A stretch of 53,945 bases of DNA, from assembly GCA_002308235.1 (NCBI GenBank), contig DBVS01000094.1:6063-60007 (forward strand), given 5' to 3'. The position numbers were made by a program, and so were the translations under genes. Shown here in pieces: positions 33,019 to 42,301 of the stretch (its first letter is position 1; every line of letters begins with the position of its first letter). This DNA is from Lachnospiraceae bacterium UBA1258. GTDB taxonomy: Bacteria > Bacillota > Clostridia > Lachnospirales > Lachnospiraceae. The notes below the pieces were generated by a model. The model was not told the origin of the DNA and did not search any database. It saw nothing but the letters and a program-made list of their open reading frames with translations.

Positions 33019-34743
33019 TTAGCGCGCGTTGTATCGGTCTAACGCCGCCTGCTTTAATTCAATACATCTTTCGATACCCATGTCTTTAAGGGTCTGTCTG
33101 AAGGAATCGTAATCATCCAGAGACATTTGTCCCAGAAGGAACTTAACATTACATTCCGCAACATAGGTTTCGATATCGGTATACAGGCCCGCCAGTTCGC
33201 TTTCTTCTTCCGTGGTCTGGGTTATCCTGTCGGGAATGTACCCGGATGCGGGATATTTGGTCCACAGGAAATATCCGGCCTGTTTGTTGTCATCCGCCTG
33301 CTCGATCTGAGCGCCTTCCACCTTTACGGGAGGGTTCTTTGTCCAGTATTTTCCGAGTACAGTGGCGGAATCAAGTCCGTCGGGATTGGAATAACGGAAA
33401 TCGTAAATACCGATACGATGATAAGGATCGCCGTCATCCGCAAGTCTCCAGACCACATCCTTTTCGGAGTCGATGCCGTAGTTGGAATTCAGATAAATGT
33501 CCCGTGCATAGAAGCCGTCAAGCCATCTCATGGCAATCTCTACGTTCTTGCTGTCTGCACTTACGGTCCAGACCGTTCCCGCCAGGGAATCCTCGCCCGT
33601 CGAGGGCTTTCTGAATGTGGGATCGGGTGAATCGAGAGTCTTCTTGGGCTGTTCGCAGGCCACAAGATAGAAATCCGGGTTGCTTGCTCCTCTGATGTAG
33701 TAGGTATCCGAAAGTCGTGAACCGTAATCGATGAGCGCACCTACCTTGTCGTTTAACTGCATGTCATCATCGGCCTTAACGCCCCAGGACTGTCTGGTGG
33801 CAAAATCCTGGTCCAGAATGCCCTCTTCGTACCAGCCGCGCATAAACTTAAGATATTCAAGATATTCATCGTCAAGAGGTCCGTAGCAGACCTTACCGTC
33901 CTTCTGATAGAAGTCGGGTGCGGTTCCGAAGCCCGCCATAAATTCACCGTAATCAACGCCTTTGCTGGAAGTGTAGAAAGGAGCCTGAATGTGCAGCTGA
34001 TCCCTGAAAGCTCTCATGACTTTTGTCCATTCGTCATAGGTCCTGGGAACCTCCATGCCCACCTTGTCCAGGAAGTCCTGCCTGATGCAAAGACCGCGGT
34101 CGGTAAGTACCGTATCCTTCATGGTCTTGGTGATGCCCCAGAAGCCGTAAAGATTACCCATGTCGGTAAAGGCGGATTTTCCCGTAAGTTCGTTTGAATT
34201 CAACCAGCTTACATAGTTGGGACAGTAATCGTAATGATCGCAGATATTTACAAAATAACCGTCCTCGATGGCAGCATCCTCACCGCGCTTATAGGTGCAG
34301 CTGTCCGCATACGCCATTACGATATCGGGCATGTTGTCCGATGCAAAAAGCAGCTGGAATGCGTCACTGGTTCCTCCCACAGGGGGAAGGATAAATTCTA
34401 TGTGTACGTTGGTGAGTTCTTCGTACCACTGCCAGAATTCCCCTTCATTGGGGTCCGAAAGCGTTCCCATGGATTCCGCTATGGGAGCCCAGAGTCTTAA
34501 GGTAACCTTTTCTTCGGTAAGCGGATACTTCTGCTGATTGACTTCTCCTCTCACGGTATCCGTTGCGGGAAGTCCCGCAAAGCCCTTTGCGGCTCCCGCC
34601 GGAGTCTTTGTTTCATCGAGTGCCGTCGTTCCGCCCTGAGCAGAAGCGCCGGTTCCCGATGTTTCCGATGACTTGCCGCATCCGCTAAAGATTCCTGCGG
34701 TCATGACAAGCGTCATCAAGATTGCCAATAGTTTCTTTTTCAT
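33019..34743 (-). CDS. Carbohydrate ABC transporter substrate-binding lipoprotein (LplA type)
   Basis: 574 residues from ATG 34743, with AGGAGGG seven bases upstream. The lipoprotein signal is KKKLLAILMTLVMTAGIFSGC with Cys about residue 22. A Gly/Ser/Thr linker follows, then a large solute-binding fold with TLRLWAPIAESMGTLSDPNE and repeated aromatic patches. This long (about 550-residue) form is typical of Lachnospiraceae/Paenibacillus LplABC oligosaccharide transporters. The ligand is unknown; the neighbouring GH1 enzyme suggests a beta-glucoside or its disaccharide. Confidence 0.93.
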   Translation of the reverse strand: MKKKLLAILMTLVMTAGIFSGCGKSSETSGTGASAQGGTTALDETKTPAGAAKGFAGLPATDTVRGEVNQQKYPLTEEKVTLRLWAPIAESMGTLSDPNEGEFWQWYEELTNVHIEFILPPVGGTSDAFQLLFASDNMPDIVMAYADSCTYKRGEDAAIEDGYFVNICDHYDYCPNYVSWLNSNELTGKSAFTDMGNLYGFWGITKTMKDTVLTDRGLCIRQDFLDKVGMEVPRTYDEWTKVMRAFRDQLHIQAPFYTSSKGVDYGEFMAGFGTAPDFYQKDGKVCYGPLDDEYLEYLKFMRGWYEEGILDQDFATRQSWGVKADDDMQLNDKVGALIDYGSRLSDTYYIRGASNPDFYLVACEQPKKTLDSPDPTFRKPSTGEDSLAGTVWTVSADSKNVEIAMRWLDGFYARDIYLNSNYGIDSEKDVVWRLADDGDPYHRIGIYDFRYSNPDGLDSATVLGKYWTKNPPVKVEGAQIEQADDNKQAGYFLWTKYPASGYIPDRITQTTEEESELAGLYTDIETYVAECNVKFLLGQMSLDDYDSFRQTLKDMGIERCIELKQAALDRYNAR

Positions 34744-34768
34744 GTTGTAACCCTCCTGTTTTATACAC

Positions 34769-36139
34769 TCAGCCGAGATCTTCAGCATTGGTTTTGATAA
34801 CATCCCCGAACCAGAAATAGCTTTTCTTCGGAGCTCTGGCCATATCTTTAACGTCTGTGTCGGTCCTGTTTACGTAGATAAAGCCGTAACGTTTCTTCAT
34901 GGTGCCCTGAGAACTCAGTATATCGATGGGGCCCCATGCAAGAAATCCCATAAGATCCACATGATCCTTTTCCACGGCCTTTTTCAGTTCCGAAATGTGC
35001 GACCGGAAATACTCGATCCTGTAATCGTCTTCGATCACCCATTTTCTTTGTCCCGGGGCATTTGCCGGATCTGCGCCCTCCATGGGGCTTTCGTCCGCTC
35101 CCAGTCCGCACTCGATAACAAAGACCGGCAGCTGATAACGGTCATATATGGTCTTCACCGCATATCTGAGCCCTACGGGATCTATCTCCCATCCGAAATC
35201 GCTTTTGGAAAGATACGGATTTTTTCCTTCCTGCCAGGGTTCTTGCGCCGAAGAAAGTGCCGAACGGTAATAGCTTATGGGAATGAAGTCCATCTTTGCT
35301 CTTGAGATCTCCTCAAGATCCGCGCTGCTTGGCACAAACCCTGCCTTCTTCCACTCTCCCAGCAGTTCCTTCGGATATTTTCCCGTGGCGAACACCGTCA
35401 GATGTCTGAAGCACTGTCTTTCGGCTGTTGTCCGGGCCGCCAGAACATCCTCCGGCCTGCAGCTTGCGGGATATACCGGCATGCAGTGGACCATTCCTCC
35501 CACCAGCGCCTCAGGGGCGTAGGATCTCGCATAGTGCTTGACCGCCGCCGAAGCAAGAAAATGGTGGTGAAAGATCCTTGCTCTCATCAGGGCCTTTTCT
35601 TTTTCGGAAAGCTCCTTGGGAAGCATGCCGCAGGCGATGTCTATGGCCGCATTCTGTTCGTTTACAGGCACGTACAAAGAAACCGTATTTCCGAAATGTT
35701 CGATGACGGTCCTTGCAAAAAACTCAAAGGCCTCCAGGACCCTGCGGTCACTCCAGCCTCCGTATTTTTTGTAAAGAGCCAGGGGCATGTCGAAATGATT
35801 GAGACATACCATCGGTGTCATGCCGTGTGCCTTCAGGTCTTTGATAAAATCGTCATAGAACCGCAGGCCTTCTTCGTTTATCTCTCTCTCACCCGTGGGA
35901 ACAATCCTGGACCAGTCTACGGAAAACCTATAGCAGTTAAAGCCCATCCCCTCGTAGAGTCTGTTATCCTCGCTATACCTGTGATAGGTATCTATTGCGG
36001 TCTTCCAGGCATCGGTGTGACCGAGACAGATCTCAATATCGTCGTATGTTGAGGGTCCCTTGCCGCCTTCCTGCCATGCACCTTCCGTCTGCATCCAGGA
36101 AACCGAGCCTCCCCAGTAAAAATCCTTTTTGAATCCCAT
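34769..36139 (-). CDS. Glycoside hydrolase family 1 (beta-glucosidase / 6-phospho-beta-glucosidase)
   Basis: 456 residues, (beta/alpha)8 barrel, cytoplasmic. The N-terminus DFYWGGSVSWMQTEGAW is diagnostic. The acid/base is Glu161 in the unusual YVPVNEQN (usually NEP), and the nucleophile is Glu343 in VFVIECGLG (usually TENG). The loop SSQGTMKKRYGFIYVN carries the S-x5-KRYG signature that binds the 6-phosphate in phospho-beta-glucosidases. The mismatch is that import here appears to be ABC type, which does not phosphorylate the sugar. GGAG is nine bases before ATG. It is the first gene of a five-gene operon with a strong promoter. Confidence 0.9.
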   Translation of the reverse strand: MGFKKDFYWGGSVSWMQTEGAWQEGGKGPSTYDDIEICLGHTDAWKTAIDTYHRYSEDNRLYEGMGFNCYRFSVDWSRIVPTGEREINEEGLRFYDDFIKDLKAHGMTPMVCLNHFDMPLALYKKYGGWSDRRVLEAFEFFARTVIEHFGNTVSLYVPVNEQNAAIDIACGMLPKELSEKEKALMRARIFHHHFLASAAVKHYARSYAPEALVGGMVHCMPVYPASCRPEDVLAARTTAERQCFRHLTVFATGKYPKELLGEWKKAGFVPSSADLEEISRAKMDFIPISYYRSALSSAQEPWQEGKNPYLSKSDFGWEIDPVGLRYAVKTIYDRYQLPVFVIECGLGADESPMEGADPANAPGQRKWVIEDDYRIEYFRSHISELKKAVEKDHVDLMGFLAWGPIDILSSQGTMKKRYGFIYVNRTDTDVKDMARAPKKSYFWFGDVIKTNAEDLG

Positions 36140-36169
36140 TTTTCTTTTCTCCGAAATCTTGTTGTCAGC

Positions 36170-36198
36170 AATATAGCATCGGTTTTTTTCACCTTCAA
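36170..36198 (-). promoter_or_regulatory. Promoter of GH1-ABC operon
   Basis: On the leftward strand TTGAAG (36198-36193), 17-base spacer, TATATT (36175-36170) preceded by TG. It starts transcription about 24 bases before the GH1 ATG. Confidence 0.7.
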
Positions 36199-36240
36199 TA
36201 AAATCGGGCTCTTCGGGAACATCCTTTCAAAATTTGCATT

Positions 36241-36283
36241 AAAAAAAGCCCCCGGAATGAAACTTTGTTTCACTCCGAAGGCT
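36241..36283 (-). terminator. Terminator after the RpiR gene
   Basis: On the leftward strand AGCC-TTCGGAGTGAAAC, AAA loop, GTTTCATTCCGGGGGCT, then seven T. The top TGAAAC-N3-GTTTCA half-sites could also bind a repressor. It separates rpiR from the GH1 operon. Confidence 0.8.
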
Positions 36284-36302
36284 AAAGGGCCTTTTTTGTA
36301 TT

Positions 36303-37172
36303 TTATTCCTTTTTTGTATAATCGTAAAACAGCTTTATCGATTTGATGGCATCATCGTCATTTTTCCGGTTCTTCTCGTAATTCATTACCATGGTCGTTA
36401 CAAAAAGCACGTCAAGGAGGTATTTCATGGCCGTCGCTCCGTTTACGCCCGTGGTCATGGAAAGGGTCACATCCCCCTTGCCGTGGCTTATCCGCAGCCA
36501 GTCATGGCAGTATTTCTTGATCTCGTTATCCGCTCCTCCCATGATCCCGAAGGTGTAGTATCCGTTGTCTTTCATGGCCTTGGCAGTCTTGATGATGTAA
36601 GGATTCTTGCCGCTCATGGAAAGTACTATGGCCACATTGTCCTGCTCATCCCGCCTTGACTCGATGGCGTGGTCGTTGATCCCGCAGAAGGCTCCCGCCC
36701 TTATTCCGATGGAATTGAGCAAAAAAGCAAAAATGTTTCCGAGATTGTAGGCAACCCCCAGTCCGTAAATCTCCACAAAGGGCGCTTTGACGATCTTTTT
36801 CGCGGCACGTCTGACAACAGCCTCATCTATGCACATGCGGGTAGATGTGATGGCGGTGTCGTAAATGGCCGGGATCACGTTCAATACCGAAGAAACCGAA
36901 CTGTTCTCGTCAATGCTATTTTCGTCCATCAGGACGCTCATCCGGTACAGTTCCTTGGTCTCCCTTTCAAAGGAACGCATGAAATCCCTGAAGCTTTCAA
37001 AGCCCATTTTCTTGCAAAAACGTATTATCGCCGCTTTACTGGTATAGGTCTCTCTGGCAATCTGTTCCGTGGTCTTTCCCACGCAGTCTGCCTTCTTTTC
37101 CAGCAAATAATCGGCTATGGACCTGTCCGTCTCCGTAAAATCCTTCTTTGCTTTAAGATCTTCCAATATCAT
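36303..37172 (-). CDS. RpiR/MurR-family transcriptional regulator
   Basis: 289 residues. An N-terminal RpiR helix-turn-helix (about 1-75; ADYLLEKKADCVGKTTEQIA, then TSKAAIIRFCKKMGFESF) precedes a C-terminal SIS domain (about 110-260; PFVEIYGLGVAYNLGNIFAF, then VAIVLSMSGKNPYIIKTAKA). SIS domains sense phosphosugars. It is the likely controller of the adjacent GH1-ABC operon, with its own transcript ended by a terminator. GGGGGA precedes ATG by four bases. The sensed sugar cannot be named. Confidence 0.9.
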   Translation of the reverse strand: MILEDLKAKKDFTETDRSIADYLLEKKADCVGKTTEQIARETYTSKAAIIRFCKKMGFESFRDFMRSFERETKELYRMSVLMDENSIDENSSVSSVLNVIPAIYDTAITSTRMCIDEAVVRRAAKKIVKAPFVEIYGLGVAYNLGNIFAFLLNSIGIRAGAFCGINDHAIESRRDEQDNVAIVLSMSGKNPYIIKTAKAMKDNGYYTFGIMGGADNEIKKYCHDWLRISHGKGDVTLSMTTGVNGATAMKYLLDVLFVTTMVMNYEKNRKNDDDAIKSIKLFYDYTKKE

Positions 37173-37207
37173 AATGTCCCCCGCTGATACCCCGAAAACT
37201 TATCCTT

Positions 37208-40102
37208 TTATTTGTCCGTTCCCTTTGAAAAAGCGCCGTTCTTCATGGCATTTCTGGTTTCTTTGATGGCCCGGTCTATGTATACGCCGGTGGCGGACTT
37301 CTTAACCTTCGCCACCTCCTCGGGCGTTCCCTTGGCAATTACCCGGCCACCCGCATCTCCGCCCTCGGGACCCATGTCAATGATATAGTCGGCAGTCTTG
37401 ATCACATCAAGGTTGTGTTCGATGACGACCACAGTATTTCCGCCTTCCACCAGACGCTGCAGGATCTCGCAAAGTCTGCGGACATCATCAAAATGGAGGC
37501 CCGTGGTGGGCTCATCAAGAATATAGATGGTGCGTCCCGTGCTTCTCTTGGAAAGCTCCGTGGCCAGCTTTACACGCTGTGCTTCACCACCCGAAAGCTG
37601 GGTGGAGGGCTGGCCGAGTTTGATGTATCCGAGGCCTACCTCGTTAAGTGTCTTTATCTTGTCTCTGATGCCGGGCACGTTCTCAAAGAAAGTGACCGCT
37701 TCTTCAACCGTCATATCCAGTACGTCATATATTGACTTACCCTTATAAAGAGCCTCAAGAGTCTCTCTGTTGTATCTCTTTCCTCCGCAGACTTCGCAGG
37801 GCACGTAAACGTCGGGCAGGAAGTTCATTTCGATCTTGATGATACCGTCACCCTGGCAGGCCTCACAGCGTCCGCCCTTGACGTTAAAGCTGAAACGGCC
37901 TTTCTTGTAGCCCCGCTCCTTGGCCTCTTTGGTGTTTGCAAACAGGTCTCTGATGGAATCAAACACGCCGGTGTATGTGGCGGGATTGGATCTGGGGGTA
38001 CGTCCTATGGGGGACTGGTCGATGTCGATTATCTTATCAAGCTGTTCCACGCCCTCCATGGAATCAAACTTCCCGGGTATGGTGCGGGCTCTGTTTAAAA
38101 CCTTGGAAAGGTATTTGTTTAATATTTCGTTCGTAAGCGAGCTCTTTCCGGAACCGGAAACACCGGTAACACAGGTAAATACTCCCAGAGGGAAGGAAAC
38201 ATCTATATCTTTTAAGTTATTTTCCTTGGCTCCGTGAATGGTAATAAATCCCGTGGGGGTTCTGCGCTTTTCGGGAACGGGGATGAATTTCTTCCCCGCA
38301 AGGTACTGACCCGTCAGGGACTTTTCAACCTTCATGACTTCCTCGGCGGTACCCTGGGCCACCAGTCTTCCGCCATTGACACCCGCTCCCGGGCCTATGT
38401 CTATGATATGATCCGCTTCCAGCATGGTCTCGGCATCGTGTTCCACCACAAGGACGGTGTTTCCAAGGTCCCTTAAATGCTTAAGAGTCTTTAACAGCAT
38501 ACCGTTATCCCTCTGATGAAGGCCGATACTGGGCTCATCCAGAATATAGGTTACGCCCACCAGTCCGGAACCTATCTGAGTCGCAAGTCTGATACGCTGG
38601 GCTTCACCGCCTGAAAGACTGGCGGTGGCACGGGCAAGAGTCAGGTAAGAAAGTCCCACATCCTTAAGGAAATTGACTCTGAGTCCTATCTGCTCAAGAA
38701 CCTGGCGTCCGATGAACTTCTGCTGTTCCGTAAGCTCAAGACCATTAAGGAATTTAATCAGGTTCTCGATAGAAAGGTTGGTTATCTCGTAAATATTCTT
38801 ATCACCGACAGTGACTGCCAGGGATTCTTTCTTAAGACGCATTCCGCCGCATTCCTGACAGGGAGTGATGGACATAAAGGACTCGTACTCCGCCTTGGAA
38901 GCTTCCGAGAAGGTTTCCCTGTATCTTTGCTCGCAAAGGCTGATGATGCCGTCGAAGGTGACTCTGTACTCACCACGTCCCCGCTGACTGGTGTACTGAA
39001 TGGTGAACTGTTCTCCGCCGTTACCGTACCAGAGGATGTTCTTGATCCTCTCGGGATAGTCCCTGAAGGGCGTATTGAGGCTGAATCTGTAGAGTTTGGC
39101 CAGAGCCTGAAGGGTCGCTCCCGTCCAGCTGGTGGGATCGGATACCGACTTCCAGCCGTTTATGGCAATGGCGCCCTCGTTTATTGAAAGGCTGTCATCC
39201 GGGATTATGAGTTCCTTTGAAAACTCCATCTTGTATCCGAGACCCGCGCAGGCGGGACATGCTCCGAAGGGGTTGTTGAAAGAAAAGCTTCTGGGTTCGA
39301 TCTCCGCTATACTGATATCGCAGTCCGGGCAGGCAAAATTGGTGGAAAAAGAAAGAGCTTCTCCTTCCACGACGTCTATGTTCACAAGACCTTCCGCCAG
39401 AGCGATGGCATTCTCCACGGAATCCGTCAGACGCTTCTGCATGTCGGGTTTGATCACCAGACGGTCTATAACGATCTCGATGTTGTGCTTAATGTTTTTA
39501 TCAAGTTTGATCTCTTCCGTAAGTTCGTACATGTTGCCGTCGATGAGCACACGCACATATCCGGACTTTGAAGCCTTTTCAAGAAGCTTTTCATGCATGC
39601 CCTTCTTGCCCCTGACTACGGGAGCCAGCACCTGAATCCGGGTCCCCTCGGGAAGCGCCAGGATCCTGTCCACTATCTGATCCACGGTCTGTCTGTCGAT
39701 GACACGGCCGCAGTTGGGGCAGTGAACTATACCGATACGGGCATAGAGAAGCCTGAAGTAATCATATATTTCCGTAACCGTACCCACAGTGGAACGGGGA
39801 TTTCGGTTGGTGGATTTCTGATCGATGGAAATGGCGGGCGAAAGTCCTTCGATGCGTTCTACGTTGGGCTTTTCCATCATTCCCAGAAACTGACGGGCAT
39901 AGGAAGAAAGAGACTCCATATAGCGTCTCTGACCCTCTGCGTAGATCGTGTCGAATGCAAGAGAGGACTTACCCGAACCGGAAAGGCCGGTAAGCACCAC
40001 CAGCTGATTTCTGGGAATGTCCACATTCAGATTCTTTAAGTTATGTTCGTTGGCCCCGCGGACCTTGATTACGTCCCTGCGGGGTAAAATTTTCTGTTCC
40101 AT
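37208..40102 (-). CDS. uvrA: Excinuclease ABC subunit A
   Basis: 964 residues. It recognises DNA damage in nucleotide excision repair as an ATPase dimer. Two ABC-type nucleotide-binding domains: Walker A GLSGSGKSSLAFDTIYAEG near residue 40 and GVSGSGKSSLTNEIL near 640, each paired with SGGEAQRIRLATQ / SGGEAQRVKLATE and ILDEPSIGLH / ILDEPTTGLH. Zinc motifs CPNCGRVI, CPDCDIS, CQECGGMRL and CEACQGDG...CEVCGGKRY are seen. AAGGAT precedes ATG. It lies 66 bases downstream of uvrB, the standard order. It ends with a charged tail (KNGAFSKGTDK). Confidence 0.97.
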   Translation of the reverse strand: MEQKILPRRDVIKVRGANEHNLKNLNVDIPRNQLVVLTGLSGSGKSSLAFDTIYAEGQRRYMESLSSYARQFLGMMEKPNVERIEGLSPAISIDQKSTNRNPRSTVGTVTEIYDYFRLLYARIGIVHCPNCGRVIDRQTVDQIVDRILALPEGTRIQVLAPVVRGKKGMHEKLLEKASKSGYVRVLIDGNMYELTEEIKLDKNIKHNIEIVIDRLVIKPDMQKRLTDSVENAIALAEGLVNIDVVEGEALSFSTNFACPDCDISIAEIEPRSFSFNNPFGACPACAGLGYKMEFSKELIIPDDSLSINEGAIAINGWKSVSDPTSWTGATLQALAKLYRFSLNTPFRDYPERIKNILWYGNGGEQFTIQYTSQRGRGEYRVTFDGIISLCEQRYRETFSEASKAEYESFMSITPCQECGGMRLKKESLAVTVGDKNIYEITNLSIENLIKFLNGLELTEQQKFIGRQVLEQIGLRVNFLKDVGLSYLTLARATASLSGGEAQRIRLATQIGSGLVGVTYILDEPSIGLHQRDNGMLLKTLKHLRDLGNTVLVVEHDAETMLEADHIIDIGPGAGVNGGRLVAQGTAEEVMKVEKSLTGQYLAGKKFIPVPEKRRTPTGFITIHGAKENNLKDIDVSFPLGVFTCVTGVSGSGKSSLTNEILNKYLSKVLNRARTIPGKFDSMEGVEQLDKIIDIDQSPIGRTPRSNPATYTGVFDSIRDLFANTKEAKERGYKKGRFSFNVKGGRCEACQGDGIIKIEMNFLPDVYVPCEVCGGKRYNRETLEALYKGKSIYDVLDMTVEEAVTFFENVPGIRDKIKTLNEVGLGYIKLGQPSTQLSGGEAQRVKLATELSKRSTGRTIYILDEPTTGLHFDDVRRLCEILQRLVEGGNTVVVIEHNLDVIKTADYIIDMGPEGGDAGGRVIAKGTPEEVAKVKKSATGVYIDRAIKETRNAMKNGAFSKGTDK

Positions 40103-40151
40103 AGTTTATCCTTCCGGGTCGCCGACTTGCCCTGCAGGTCGATACGCGCCC

Positions 40152-40176
40152 AAGGATAGTCCCCCGGACTATCCTT
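40152..40176. other. Hairpin spanning the uvrB stop codon
   Basis: AAGGATAGTCC-CCC-GGACTATCCTT, an 11-bp perfect inverted repeat that includes the last uvrB codons and stop. No T-run follows on either strand, so it is not an intrinsic terminator. It may protect mRNA or pause transcription between uvrB and uvrA. Confidence 0.6.
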
Positions 40177-42163
40177 CATAATACGTCAGCAATTCCTGCT
40201 TAACTTCCTGCAGGCGGTCTCTGAGGGAGATGGCCTCCTCGAAGTTAAGGTCTGCTGCAGCTTTCTTCATCTTCTTTTCGAGTCTTGCGGCTTCTTTTTC
40301 AAGTTCGCGGCGGCTCATGGATTCCGTATCCTTCACATAATCATCACCGTCCACGGACTTGCCTGAGATGGTAATGATGTCCCGCACCGCTTTTTTGATG
40401 GTGGTGGGAGTGATGCCGTGCTCCCTGTTATAGGCTTCCTGGATGGCGCGGCGTCGCCCGGTCTCTTCAATGGCCACCCGCATGGAATCCGTTACGGTAT
40501 CCGCATACATGACCACGTGTCCGTCGGAGTTCCTGGCGGCACGTCCCACTGTCTGAATGAGAGAAGTGGCAGATCGCAGAAAACCTTCTTTGTCCGCGTC
40601 AAGCACAGCCACTAAAGCGATCTCGGGAATATCGAGGCCCTCACGCAAAAGGTTTATACCTACGAGCACGTCGAATTTATCAAGACGCATATCTCTGATT
40701 ATCTTACTTCTCTCCAGGGTGTCAATATCCGAATGCAGGTACTGAACTCTGATACCCACCTCTCCAAGATACCCCGTCAGGTCCTCGGCCATCTTTTTGG
40801 TAAGGGTGGTAACAAGAACCTTGCCGCCCTTCTCGGTGGTCTTTCGGATCTCCCCGATAAGATCGTCCACCTGGCCGGTAACGGGCCGCACGTCAATGGG
40901 TGGATCCAAAAGCCCGGTAGGTCTGATGATCTGCTCTGCGCGGAGAAGCTCATGCTGCTCCTCATACTCTCCGGGAGTTGCGGAAACCATCAGCATCTGG
41001 TCGATGCGACTTTCAAACTCCCCAAAGTTAAGGGGGCGGTTGTCAAGGGCGGAGGGCAGTCTGAAGCCGTAATCCACAAGACAGGTCTTGCGGGATCTGT
41101 CCCCTGCGTACATGCCGCGGACCTGGGGCAAAGTTATATGTGACTCATCAATGATTATAAGAAAATCATCCTCAAAATAGTCCAGCAGACACTTGGGCGG
41201 CTCTCCCGGCGCCGAACCCGCCAGATGCCTCGAATAGTTTTCTATGCCCGAGCAGAATCCGGTCTCGCGCAGCATTTCCACGTCAAAATTGGTGCGTTCC
41301 GCGATCCGCTGGGCTTCGATGAGTTTATCCTCGGACTTAAAGAACTTTACACGTTCGTGCATCTCCTCCTCAATAGCGTCACAGGCACGTTTCATGGTAT
41401 CCGGTGAAACCACATAGTGAGACGCAGGGAAAAGAATGATATGCTCAAGAGTCCTTAAGACCTTCCCCGTCAAAGCATCAAACTCCGTTATGCGATCGAT
41501 CTCGTCTCCGAAAAACTCTATCCGCACGATATAATCGGGCCCGTGGAAAGAAGTGGAAGGCGCCACCTCCAGAACATCGCCGTGAACCCTGAAGTTGCTG
41601 CGGGTAAGCTCCATGTCGTTACGGGTATACTGAATATCGATAAGGTCTCTTACCACCGTATCTCTGTCAATCTCCTGCCCGCGGCGGAGAGACACGCACA
41701 TGGCCTTAAATTCCTTGGGGGAACCTAGGCCGTAAATACAGGATACGGAAGAGACCACTATAACGTCCCTTCGCTCCGTCAAAGATGCCGTGGCCGAGAG
41801 TCTCAGCCTGTCGATCTCGTCATTTATGGAAGAATCCTTCTCAATGTAAGTGTCCGACTGAGGGATATAGGCCTCGGGCTGATAGTAATCGTAGTAAGAT
41901 ACAAAATACTCTACCGCATTCTCCGGAAAGAATTCTTTCATCTCCGAATAAAGCTGTCCGGCCAGAGTTTTGTTGTGTGAAATGATAAGAGTAGGCTTGT
42001 TTAAGGCCGCAATAACATTGGCCATGGTAAAGGTCTTGCCTGAGCCGGTAACGCCAAGAAGGGTTTCAAACTGGTTACCCTGTCTGAAACCATCCACAAG
42101 TTCCTTTATAGCCTCCGGCTGGTCACCGGTGGGTTGAAATTCCGAGTGAAGTTTAAAGTCCAT
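40169..42163 (-). CDS. uvrB: Excinuclease ABC subunit B
   Basis: 664 residues, full length. A DNA helicase-like damage-verification subunit that loads UvrC. Walker A is LLGVTGSGKTFTMAN near residue 37-50. The beta-hairpin that locks onto damaged DNA is in YFVSYYDYYQPEAYIPQSDT. Motif II is IIDESH, later LREGLDIPE and QTVGRAARN. The C-terminal UVR domain (about 625-660, KMKKAAADLNFEEAISLRDRL) binds UvrC. The start is well fixed by FKLHSEFQPTGDQPEAI. There is no Shine-Dalgarno before ATG 42163, and the predicted -10 ends six bases upstream. A LexA box lies about 45 bases upstream. Confidence 0.97.
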   Translation of the reverse strand: MDFKLHSEFQPTGDQPEAIKELVDGFRQGNQFETLLGVTGSGKTFTMANVIAALNKPTLIISHNKTLAGQLYSEMKEFFPENAVEYFVSYYDYYQPEAYIPQSDTYIEKDSSINDEIDRLRLSATASLTERRDVIVVSSVSCIYGLGSPKEFKAMCVSLRRGQEIDRDTVVRDLIDIQYTRNDMELTRSNFRVHGDVLEVAPSTSFHGPDYIVRIEFFGDEIDRITEFDALTGKVLRTLEHIILFPASHYVVSPDTMKRACDAIEEEMHERVKFFKSEDKLIEAQRIAERTNFDVEMLRETGFCSGIENYSRHLAGSAPGEPPKCLLDYFEDDFLIIIDESHITLPQVRGMYAGDRSRKTCLVDYGFRLPSALDNRPLNFGEFESRIDQMLMVSATPGEYEEQHELLRAEQIIRPTGLLDPPIDVRPVTGQVDDLIGEIRKTTEKGGKVLVTTLTKKMAEDLTGYLGEVGIRVQYLHSDIDTLERSKIIRDMRLDKFDVLVGINLLREGLDIPEIALVAVLDADKEGFLRSATSLIQTVGRAARNSDGHVVMYADTVTDSMRVAIEETGRRRAIQEAYNREHGITPTTIKKAVRDIITISGKSVDGDDYVKDTESMSRRELEKEAARLEKKMKKAAADLNFEEAISLRDRLQEVKQELLTYYEG

Positions 42164-42169
42164 GGATAG

Positions 42170-42198
42170 AGTATAGCATTACAGAATATAAATGTCCA
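42170..42198 (-). promoter_or_regulatory. uvrB promoter, possibly leaderless
   Basis: On the leftward strand TGGACA (42198-42193), 17-base spacer, TATACT (42175-42170) with upstream TGC. The first base at the usual start distance is the A of ATG 42163. Confidence 0.65.
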
Positions 42199-42207
42199 CA
42201 AAAATAT

Positions 42208-42219
42208 GAACGTACGTTC
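42208..42219. promoter_or_regulatory. LexA (SOS) box of uvrBA
   Basis: GAACGTACGTTC is a perfect 12-bp palindrome; with its flanks it matches CGAACnnnnGTTCG at 13 of 14 positions (leftward CGAACGTACGTTCA). It lies just upstream of the uvrB -35 and about 83 bases before the divergent gene at 42302. Confidence 0.8.
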
Positions 42220-42301
42220 GTGTTGATTTTTCCGACTTTTTTTTAGAAAATTGTGTAGGCTTTATATATTTACCCGATTACATTTTGAAAGGACGCTTAA
42301 A

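Noticed and set aside
40152..40176. Intrinsic terminator between uvrB and uvrA
   Set aside because: The stem is perfect, but no U-tract follows in either direction and uvrA follows only 66 bases later.
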